This document shows positions 7,882-14,945 of a stretch of DNA of 64,000 bases, in pieces; within the stretch, counting starts at the first letter, position 1, and every line of letters starts with the position of its first letter. The stretch comes from a virus, in IMG/VR virus record IMGVR_UViG_3300010883_026628, positions 1 through 64,000 of that record; one strand, written 5' to 3'. The notes beneath the pieces are model-generated. The model made no database searches, was not told the DNA's origin, and worked only from the letters and a program-made list of their open reading frames with translations. The translations under genes were made by a program, and so were the position numbers.

Positions 7882-9810
7882 GTGAGTAAGAAAAATTTTT
7901 TGAAACTGATAGACGAGCAGAGAAATAAAGCGAAAAAAGAAAAGTTTAAGGGAAGCTTTATAGATTTCTTAAAGATGGTAAAAGATACCCCTAAAATAGC
8001 TGACTCTGCTCATAAAAAGCTATATGACACATTATTCCAGCATGGCGTGTCTATAATCGAAGATAGTGATCCTAGAAAGAATAAAATATTTGATGGTGAT
8101 AATATAAAGATCTATGATTATTTTAAAGATGAATTTTTCGGAGCTGAGCAAGTCGTTTCAAAGATTATGAGATTCTTAAAATCTGCGGCGGCTAGAGGTG
8201 AAGAGTCTAGACAGGTGCTTCTATTAATGGGGCCAGTGGGTGCAGGCAAGTCAGCCATAACAGAGCATGTCAAAAAATCTCTAGAAGGTGTTAGCTATTT
8301 CCATATAAAGGATGATCCACAAAAGGGGAATCCGTTGCAACTCATACCTCGAGGTATTAGAGGCGCTTTCGAAGAAGAACTAAATGTTAAAATAGAGGGA
8401 GATATTTCACCTCCAATTAGATTTAAGCTGCTAGAAGAGATGGATGGGAAATATGAAGATTTTGAAATTCTAGAAACAACATTTTCACAAAGAGGGCGAC
8501 GTGGTGTTGCTTCGGTACCTCCTATGGACGCCAACTCACAAGATGTGTCTGTCTTGATTGGATCAGAAGATATTTCAAAACTGGATTTATATTCAGAAGA
8601 TGATCCTCGAGTTCTTTCGCTTAATGGCGCATTCAATATTGGAAATCGAGGGATAGTAGAGTTTATAGAACTTTTTAAAAATGAGATTGAATTTCTTCAT
8701 ACCATTATAACAGCTACTCAAGAGAAAAGAGTACCGGCACCGGGCAGACATGATATGATTCATTTTGATGGAGTTATTATAGCGCACTGTAACGAAGCTG
8801 AATGGAATCGTTTTCAGAGTGAGCATACTAATGAAGCCATCCTTGACAGAGTTGTGAAGGTTAATGTTCCCTATGTATTAGAGCTAGATCAGGAAATTAG
8901 AATATACGAAAAGCTTTTGTCTAGATCGAGCTTTGATAGTCATATTGCACCGCATACGCTCCGGATAGCGTCGATGTTTAGTGTACTATCTAGACTCAAG
9001 CCGTCGGGTAAATGTGATCTTTTAACAAAAATGAAAATATATAATGGGGAAGATGTTATAGAGAAAGGTAGGGTCAAGAAAATTGACATAAAAGACTTAA
9101 GGGAAGAATCACTACATGAGGGAATGTCTGGTATCTCCACTAGGTTTATTATGAAATCAATTGACTGTGCCCTCTCGGATAGCGACAAGGGCTTTATAAC
9201 ACCAATCTCAATCATGGATACTATAGCCAAGAACTGTAAGGAACAAATTGTTGATGAAGCCTTTAAACAGGAGTGCTTAACAGTATTACAAGATGTGGTC
9301 AGAAAAGAATATCTTAGAATTCTAGAAAGTGAGATTGCGAAGGCTTTTGTGGCAGCGTACGAAGAGCAAGCTCAGTCTTTATTTGAGACCTATCTAGATA
9401 ATGCAGAAGCATTTGCTATGAGATCAAAGATAAAAGACAGAATCACTAACGAAGAGATGGTACCAGACGAAAAGTTTATGGCTACCATAGAAGAAGCTAT
9501 TGGAATAGTCGGTTCATCTAAAGAAGGGTTTAGGGCAGATGTTACCGCATATATGTTTGCAAAAGTGCGGCGGGGCGGGACTGTAGATTATAGAAGTTAT
9601 GAACCATTAAAAGAAGCTATTGAAAGTTATCTCATTAATAGTGTTAAAGACATGGCAAGAATTGTTACAAAATCCAAAACTAGAGATGATAAGCAGAAAA
9701 AAAAGTACAATAATATGATAAAAACAATGATTGATGATTATGGTTATACTGAGAGCTCTGCGGAAGAGATTCTAGTTTATGCAAGTAATAATCTTTGGAG
9801 GGATTCATGA
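7882..9810 (+). CDS. prkA: PrkA / YeaG-family serine protein kinase (AAA+)
   Basis: The product is 642 residues, essentially full length (E. coli YeaG is about 644). The N-terminal AAA+ domain has Walker A GPVGAGKS at 117-124 and the PrkA signatures YFHIKDDPQKGNPL, IRFKLLEEMDGKYEDF, GSEDISKLDLYSEDDPRVLSLNGAFN and NRGIVEFIELFKNEIEFLHT. The C-terminal region corresponds to the PrkA kinase-like domain. PrkA proteins are described as Ser/Thr kinases, and some also as AAA+ proteases, acting in sporulation or nutrient stress. The start is GTG at 7882 with AGGAGAT upstream, 8 bases after the SpoVR stop. All key motifs look intact. Confidence 0.92.
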   Translation: MSKKNFLKLIDEQRNKAKKEKFKGSFIDFLKMVKDTPKIADSAHKKLYDTLFQHGVSIIEDSDPRKNKIFDGDNIKIYDYFKDEFFGAEQVVSKIMRFLKSAAARGEESRQVLLLMGPVGAGKSAITEHVKKSLEGVSYFHIKDDPQKGNPLQLIPRGIRGAFEEELNVKIEGDISPPIRFKLLEEMDGKYEDFEILETTFSQRGRRGVASVPPMDANSQDVSVLIGSEDISKLDLYSEDDPRVLSLNGAFNIGNRGIVEFIELFKNEIEFLHTIITATQEKRVPAPGRHDMIHFDGVIIAHCNEAEWNRFQSEHTNEAILDRVVKVNVPYVLELDQEIRIYEKLLSRSSFDSHIAPHTLRIASMFSVLSRLKPSGKCDLLTKMKIYNGEDVIEKGRVKKIDIKDLREESLHEGMSGISTRFIMKSIDCALSDSDKGFITPISIMDTIAKNCKEQIVDEAFKQECLTVLQDVVRKEYLRILESEIAKAFVAAYEEQAQSLFETYLDNAEAFAMRSKIKDRITNEEMVPDEKFMATIEEAIGIVGSSKEGFRADVTAYMFAKVRRGGTVDYRSYEPLKEAIESYLINSVKDMARIVTKSKTRDDKQKKKYNNMIKTMIDDYGYTESSAEEILVYASNNLWRDS

Positions 9811-10052
9811 ATAATATAGGCGCTAGCGAAATCTTAGTTGTAGCAGCGGCAGTTATGTCATACGCAAATTTGCACTTAGCGATTGTAACGCTAGCTTTAG
9901 GTGTCCTAGGTGCTGTCGTAAGATATTCTATCGCTCATAATGAAAAGCAAGAAAAAGCTAAAGAGATTGAAGGTGTAGCCGAGAATTTCACAAATCTTCT
10001 TTCCGGTTTAACAAGTGGAATTGGACCAAAAGACAAAAGTAATCTGCATTAA
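9807..10052 (+). CDS. small membrane protein in the PrkA operon
   Basis: The product is 81 residues from ATG 9807, which overlaps the PrkA stop (ATGA) and has GGAGGG at 9797-9802. A TTG four codons earlier is possible but would swallow the ribosome-binding site. Residues about 7-43 form one or two hydrophobic helices (EILVVAAAVMSYANLHLAIVTLALGVLGAVV), followed by a charged, probably cytoplasmic, tail. The function is unknown; it could tether a partner in this operon to the membrane. Confidence 0.65.
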   Translation: MNNIGASEILVVAAAVMSYANLHLAIVTLALGVLGAVVRYSIAHNEKQEKAKEIEGVAENFTNLLSGLTSGIGPKDKSNLH

Positions 10053-10055
10053 CGA

Positions 10056-11261
10056 ATGTTATCAACACCAACCCCCATAAACGCAGGTGAGATAGATCTT
10101 TTTTTTGAAGAGCTTAATGATTTTTGTCAACAGCAAAAATCAAAAGAAATGGTGTATTTTGGTATTGAAGAAATTTGCAACATCGCGTTCGCGGAAACTT
10201 ACAGATCTATAGTAGACTTTGAATTCACCAATAAACATATTAGAGATTTATTAGTTTGTCAAATGGAGGCCCTTCAATCATATAGCCCTAATGCGGCAGT
10301 GTATCTTCCTTTTTTTATAAATGTGTTATCTAAAAAAACGATTAACTTAAATCACGACAAATTTATGAATGCTATTAATCCAGCAACGAATGAAGCGATT
10401 AATGATATAATATCATCACAATTCGAGCATTCTAGTATACTTCATCCGGAAGATTTTAAGTCAATTTTTGAAGCCAACGGCTTTATGTCAAGTTTCTCTA
10501 TCAAGAAATCTAACAGCTTTCATAATGCGTGTGTTTTTGATTCAGGACTAACTATAAATTGCAACTTATATTCTGGTTTTTTTAAAAAAAATAAATCAAC
10601 TATAGAATTTCAATATCCGCAAATTGTTATTTATGACGGATATATAAAAGATGTCTCTGAAATTAATCTGATCTTACAGACTTCTCTTGAAAAAGATGTT
10701 CCTTTTTTGATTTTTGCCAAAGGCGCTAGTCATGATGTTTTGAATACATGCGCTGTTAATCTAGATCTAAAGAAGTGCAAAGTTTGTATCATAGATCCGG
10801 GACCTATTTTCTGGAAAGATCAAGCACAGCAGTTATACAATATATTAGAGATCTCTCCTTATGGAGATGTAACAGGTAGGCTATTAAATAACTTCAAGCT
10901 AGAAAGTAATTCTAATACAACAGTTTTAATAAAACAAAATGAAGTCTTTATTAAGGGAGATGCGTTTGATCTTAATAGCAATGCAAAGACAACATTTTTT
11001 TTAAATGATCAATCTTGGGCAAAGAGAGGTTTAATTTTTGATCAATTAAACTTTTTCGCTAGTACTATGCAGCAAACAGCTACATGTGGTGTTATAAATA
11101 ATCAATCATTTTATGACATAACGGGAATAACTATTAATGAAGTTACTGGTTTAAGTAATACGTTTCATCCAGCATTTTCTGTTATTAGAGCGTTAAAAGA
11201 AGCAGAAACTATTATTAATAAAATAGTTAATATTGGTTATTTCATAAGGCTCAAAAGATAA
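10056..11261 (+). CDS. divergent GroEL-like protein lacking the ATPase residues
   Basis: The product is 401 residues. About 105-390 can be aligned by eye with GroEL. [14 protein letters not shown] matches [34 protein letters not shown] with [21 protein letters not shown] matches the apical ADKKISNIREMLPVLE with [31 protein letters not shown] matches VAAVKAPGFG, and [16 protein letters not shown] onward matches the C-terminal equatorial segment. The ATP-binding DGTTT loop and the catalytic Asp398 region of GroEL have no counterpart, and the protein is about 150 residues shorter than GroEL. It may be a substrate-binding or adaptor protein that works with host GroEL. It starts 4 bases after the membrane-protein stop. 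Confidence 0.65.
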   Translation: [401 protein letters not shown]

Positions 11262-11262
11262 A

Positions 11263-11724
11263 TTGAATATTAAATGGAAAAATTCTGTTGGCAATCAATT
11301 CGAAATATCAGAAATTATCGATTTAATAAAAGAATATCCATCATCTCAAATACACGTAGGGACAGACTCACACTTTAAGTCAGGAAAACTAATTTTTGCC
11401 ACAGTTATCGCTGTTTATGCCCCGGGAGAGTGTTCAAGATATTTTTTTAAGAGATATTTAGAAAATGGTAAATATAGAATAGGACTTTCATCTAGGCTCC
11501 TAAAAGAGGTGCAAGACTCTATTGAAACAGCAGCTACAGTCCAAGAGCTAATAAGTCCAAATAGAGAAATATTCGTTCATGCCGATATCAGCAGCGACGC
11601 TAAAAATAAGAGTAATATTGTATATGAACAAGCCAGACGGTGGATAATGGCTATGGGATTCGGTTGTAGAATGAAGCCAATCTCGTGGGCTTCATCATCT
11701 ATCGCTGATTTACATGCAAAATAA
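11263..11724 (+). CDS. YkuK-like (DUF458) RNase H-fold protein
   Basis: The product is 153 residues. It has the features of the YkuK/DUF458 family: QIHVGTDSHFKSGKLIFATVIAVY at the front with the first conserved Asp, IFVHADISSDAKNKSN with the second, and a final GFGCRMKPISWASSSIADLHAK with the last. The fold is RNase H-like and the family is a predicted nuclease without proven substrate. The start appears to be TTG at 11263, one base after the chaperonin-like gene's stop; no ATG lies near. It ends the operon that begins with YeaH. Confidence 0.75.
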   Translation: MNIKWKNSVGNQFEISEIIDLIKEYPSSQIHVGTDSHFKSGKLIFATVIAVYAPGECSRYFFKRYLENGKYRIGLSSRLLKEVQDSIETAATVQELISPNREIFVHADISSDAKNKSNIVYEQARRWIMAMGFGCRMKPISWASSSIADLHAK

Positions 11725-11759
11725 CATTCTTAAAATTTTTAAAATAGAGGTAGATAATA

Positions 11760-12221
11760 ATGGATGGTGTAAAACACTTGATCGAGTGTCAATGTATATT
11801 ACCACAATATAAAAAGAGGAACAATCCACCTTTTCATAAGTTTGTAGTCTTTTCTATAATTGATGATGTTGATACTGTTTTAGAAAAATTTGCCCAATGT
11901 AATAATTGTGGGATCGTGCACCGAGTATATGACGTATGTAAATCAGAGATCGCAGTTGGACATGAGTCGTTAAACAGTCTACCGACAAAAGAAGACTTTA
12001 CGTTAATGCTACCTTCTGGAATTGGTGAAATCTTGGCCACATATGATTGTGAACTCTATATATGGGAACAAGTGTCCTTTATATTAAATCATAATAAGGT
12101 TGGAGAAAAAATTGTGATCATAAAAGATGAAATTGATGGTAAGATCCAGGGAAAATTTTTGTCGTATGTAGGCGGTAATCGATTTACTATAGAACCCTTC
12201 ATAACAGACACAGAGTTTTAG
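11760..12221 (+). CDS. unknown protein with a possible zinc site
   Basis: The product is 153 residues. Cys pairs at the N-terminus (ECQC) and near residue 46 (CNNC) could bind zinc. The C-terminal half is an alpha/beta domain (YDCELYIWEQVSFIL, KVGEKIVIIKDEIDGKIQGKF). AGAGG lies just before the ATG. I believe similar proteins occur in marine T4-like phages, but I know of no function. It begins a run of three small genes. Confidence 0.6.
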   Translation: MDGVKHLIECQCILPQYKKRNNPPFHKFVVFSIIDDVDTVLEKFAQCNNCGIVHRVYDVCKSEIAVGHESLNSLPTKEDFTLMLPSGIGEILATYDCELYIWEQVSFILNHNKVGEKIVIIKDEIDGKIQGKFLSYVGGNRFTIEPFITDTEF

Positions 12222-12222
12222 T

Positions 12223-12435
12223 ATGAGTGGTTTAGAAAATATGGCAAAAAGCACAGAGAAGTGCAGAAATATAAAGAGTGAAATTTTACGTTTTGGGATA
12301 AATCAATTAGAAATTGAACAATTAATAAAACTTTTAGCAATGGAGCTAGAAGATAGAGAAAAGATGCTAGCAATTGTTAATTGTCTAGAAGAATATAAAA
12401 CATTTGGTAGTAATATATTACTGCCTGAGGAGTAA
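12223..12435 (+). CDS. small helical protein, unknown
   Basis: The product is 70 residues, almost entirely helical by composition (SEILRFGINQLEIEQLIKLLAMELED). The stop of the previous gene lies 2 bases before the ATG. A second in-frame Met at residue 7 is an alternative start. No family is recognised. Confidence 0.55.
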   Translation: MSGLENMAKSTEKCRNIKSEILRFGINQLEIEQLIKLLAMELEDREKMLAIVNCLEEYKTFGSNILLPEE

Positions 12436-12438
12436 ACG

Positions 12439-12624
12439 ATGTCTGATATTGCTAACAAGTGGCAAGAAATTAAAGTACTTATTGAGTCACTAGAAGTTGA
12501 CGTAGTAAAGAACGCGAATGGAAATTCGTCGGCTGGTGTGCGCGCCAGAAGAGGACTAAGAACGTTAAAAGGCGAAGCTGCTTCACTGGTTAAGCTTTCT
12601 TTGGAAAGTGATAAGAGTAAGTGA
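12439..12624 (+). CDS. histone H1-like Hc1-family protein
   Basis: The product is 61 residues with the pattern of the Hc1 family of bacterial histone H1-like proteins: an IESLE-D-K helix, a GN-SAGVRARRGLR turn and basic segment, then a second helix ending in Lys/Ser. Chlamydial Hc1 has the equivalent LLESI-H-D-K, GNKAA-RVR and LEK-AK arrangement. It probably coats or compacts DNA. Its start follows the previous stop by 3 bases. The match rests on a short motif, so confidence is moderate. Confidence 0.55.
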   Translation: MSDIANKWQEIKVLIESLEVDVVKNANGNSSAGVRARRGLRTLKGEAASLVKLSLESDKSK

Positions 12625-12669
12625 CAACCCCCGCTTCAAGGGGTTTCGCTTCCTTAATTGAAGAAGTGG
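12625..12669. terminator. bidirectional hairpin terminator between convergent genes
   Basis: A stem AACCCC (12626-12631) pairs with GGGGTT (12640-12645) around an 8-base loop. A smaller CTTC/GAAG hairpin follows at 12649-12663. The site lies exactly between a plus-strand gene end and a minus-strand gene end. The plus-strand T-tract is short. Confidence 0.5.
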
Positions 12670-12921
12670 TTAAGGATTTAGGATTTGTCTAAAATTAAGC
12701 AATTTATTTTTAATAGATTTTTCGATTTGGCAAATCCTCATTCTGGTCACGCCAAAAATATCACCAATCTCCTGCAGCGTTTTGGGACCATCGGCTGCAG
12801 CGATTAAGGTACAATTTTGATCACAAGAATAATTAATCCAGTATCTACAACTAGTCTTCTCACAAGATACGCTATATTTTTTATGAGCTTCAAAGCATGA
12901 TAACTCTTTATCTTTTTCCAT
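12670..12921 (-). CDS. Cys-rich sigma-region-4-like regulator
   Basis: The product is 83 residues. The C-terminal half is a sigma70 region 4-type helix-turn-helix (TLQEIGDIFGVTRMRICQIEKSIKNKL). The N-terminal half has Cys9, Cys20, Cys25, Cys33 and Cys37, a possible zinc or iron-sulfur site. There is no region 2, so it is not a full sigma factor and more likely a regulator or anti-sigma-like modulator. GAAGGAT precedes the ATG on the minus strand. It is divergent from the PhoH gene, so the two may share a control region (12922-13001). Confidence 0.75.
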   Translation of the reverse strand: MEKDKELSCFEAHKKYSVSCEKTSCRYWINYSCDQNCTLIAAADGPKTLQEIGDIFGVTRMRICQIEKSIKNKLLNFRQILNP

Positions 12922-13001
12922 TCAAATCCTTCGCTCTAAAGTTATCTCAATCCCAAATTAATGATAATCTAAAAATGACAAATTTACAAAAGGAGTTATA
13001 A

Positions 13002-14291
13002 ATGAAAAGAAAAACATTTGTACTAGATACCAATGTTCTACTATACGATAAGACATCTATTCACTCATTTCCTGGAAACGATGTGGTAATTCCGTTGTTG
13101 GTTTTAGATGAATTAGACCGCTTTAAGGAAAAACCTGGAGTTATTGGAGAGTCGGCGCGATATGTTAATAGGCTGCTCGATGGGTTTAGGGATATTGGGC
13201 GATTAGATGAAGGTATAAAGCTACCGAGGGAATTGTCTAGAGATCAAACAATAAAAGTTATAATTGGGGAGCATGCTGCTCCTTTTGGATTAGCTGGTAA
13301 TGCCGGTGATAATCTAATTATTGCGGCGACTTTGTCTGAAGGTCGCGAAGTCCCAAATAAGACGATTATATTAGTAACAAAGGATATTAACCTAAGAGTT
13401 AAATGCGATGCCTTAGGGATACGTTCTGAGGACTATTATAAGGACCACATAGCTAGCGAGGATGTGGATTATTCCGGATATCGTAAGATGACGCTGAGTC
13501 AGAACGAAACCGATCAATTTTACCAAGACGGAATATTAAAAATAGCAACTAATGATATGTTTCCAAATGAGTACGTTTTGGTAAATGAAGGGGAACACAC
13601 TGGACTTATTGCACGATATGAAGATGGGTGCTTAAACAAATTGCTCGGCGCGCCGGGCGGTATTTCAAAAATTTCTCCAAAAAATAAAGAGCAAAGCTTT
13701 GCTATCGACGCGTTGATGCAGACGAATATACCCCTAGTTACCTTAACAGGAATAGCTGGATCGGGCAAAACCTTTTTAACGTTAATGGCGGCGATGGACG
13801 GAGTAATGACTAAAAAATATAATAGAATAATAATTAGTCGTTCAATTCAAACAGTTGGAAATGATATTGGGTTTTTGCCCGGAAACTTAAACGAGAAGAT
13901 GGATCCTTGGCTAGCACCAATAAAAGATAATTTCCAAACGATGTTTAACGATATTACATATTTCGAAGCCATGAAAGATAAAGGCCAAATAGAGGTTGCT
14001 CCGTTAGCCTTTATAAGAGGTAGATCTTTTAACGATTCTTTCGTAATCGTTGATGAAGCCCAAAATGCGACTGTCCATGAATTAAAAACGCTAATTACTC
14101 GAGTGGGACAAAATTCAAAAATTGTTTTACTGGGTGATACTGACCAAATTGATACCCCCTACATTGATAAAGTCTCTAATGGATTGTCTATTATAGTAGA
14201 TCGCTTTAAGACGACAAACCTCTCAGCACATGTACATATCCCACATGGACAAAGATCAAATTTAGCAACTTTGGCATCCAATATTTTGTAG
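13002..14291 (+). CDS. phoH: PIN-PhoH fusion ATPase (PhoH2 type)
   Basis: The product is 429 residues. The N-terminal PIN ribonuclease domain shows its acidic residues at Asp9, Asp36/Glu37, Asp103 and Asp128 (VLDTNVL, LDELD, GDNLI, TKDINL). The PhoH ATPase domain has Walker A GIAGSGKT at 250-257 and Walker B FVIVDEAQNAT. This PIN-plus-PhoH arrangement is the PhoH2/YlaK type, linked to RNA unwinding and cleavage. PhoH genes are common in marine phages, though many are the PhoH domain alone. AAAGGAG lies upstream of the ATG. The next gene has its own ribosome-binding site, and no terminator is visible between. Confidence 0.9.
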   Translation: MKRKTFVLDTNVLLYDKTSIHSFPGNDVVIPLLVLDELDRFKEKPGVIGESARYVNRLLDGFRDIGRLDEGIKLPRELSRDQTIKVIIGEHAAPFGLAGNAGDNLIIAATLSEGREVPNKTIILVTKDINLRVKCDALGIRSEDYYKDHIASEDVDYSGYRKMTLSQNETDQFYQDGILKIATNDMFPNEYVLVNEGEHTGLIARYEDGCLNKLLGAPGGISKISPKNKEQSFAIDALMQTNIPLVTLTGIAGSGKTFLTLMAAMDGVMTKKYNRIIISRSIQTVGNDIGFLPGNLNEKMDPWLAPIKDNFQTMFNDITYFEAMKDKGQIEVAPLAFIRGRSFNDSFVIVDEAQNATVHELKTLITRVGQNSKIVLLGDTDQIDTPYIDKVSNGLSIIVDRFKTTNLSAHVHIPHGQRSNLATLASNIL

Positions 14292-14318
14292 CGTATATTT
14301 AAGTTTGGAGGTTTATTT

Positions 14319-14678
14319 ATGGCTAATAAGTCTACAACTTTTCAAAAATATGACAGAAATAGATATCGAAAAATATATCCAGTCACTAGATATCCCGCTT
14401 CTTTGTCATATAGGAGTAGAGCAGAGGTTATCGTAGAGTCTGCTAGCGTGTCTTTTTTAAAAGAAGATTCAAAAGCAGGAACGCTTTCGAACGTATATAA
14501 GAGTCTACCCACTATTACCTTAGGTGTTAGTACAACTGATACCGTTGGTGAAGAGAGTAATGTTAATATCTTTATTTCAGCTTTAGCGATTAACAGTGTT
14601 GGAACTGTATCATTTACTATTAGCGCTAGCGATAAATTTACCGGTACTGTGGTCTTACAGGTTCTGAGTGTTCTATAA
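14319..14678 (+). CDS. small virion or tail-fibre-associated protein
   Basis: The product is 119 residues with a basic N-terminus and a beta-rich C-terminal half (LPTITLGVSTTD, then TVSFTISASDKFTGTVVLQVL). TTTGGAGG precedes the ATG. It overlaps the next gene by one base and lies directly upstream of the large tail-fibre genes, so a fibre tip, decoration or adhesin role is plausible. I recognise no defined family. Confidence 0.6.
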   Translation: MANKSTTFQKYDRNRYRKIYPVTRYPASLSYRSRAEVIVESASVSFLKEDSKAGTLSNVYKSLPTITLGVSTTDTVGEESNVNIFISALAINSVGTVSFTISASDKFTGTVVLQVLSVL

Positions 14679-14941
14679 TGGCGGGGGTAGATTTCAATAG
14701 GGCGTTTATTTGCTCTGGAACAGAAACAGTTTCTTCCGGACAAGCGTCTCCAAGATCTGTAGTTTTTGAAAAAAGGATGGATGGGGTGCCGACTGTTACG
14801 GTTATGGCTATCGGATCCAGTCAAAATGTCATAGCTACCAACGTGTCATCCGGCGGATTCGACATAATACTTAGTCTAGATGGAACTAGTGATCCAACAA
14901 AGACTTTTACAATTCACTATCAAGCAATTTTTGTAAGGTAA
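14678..14941 (+). CDS. small beta-sandwich protein, possibly H-type-lectin-like
   Basis: The product is 87 residues. The pattern of a Phe strand, 'G-PTVTV', 'NV-A-NVSSGGFDI' and a closing strand resembles the short beta-sandwich (H-type lectin-like) modules seen in phage tail proteins. Given its place before two tail fibres, it may bind carbohydrate on the host. The resemblance is only at pattern level. Confidence 0.55.
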   Translation: MAGVDFNRAFICSGTETVSSGQASPRSVVFEKRMDGVPTVTVMAIGSSQNVIATNVSSGGFDIILSLDGTSDPTKTFTIHYQAIFVR

Positions 14942-14945
14942 AAAG

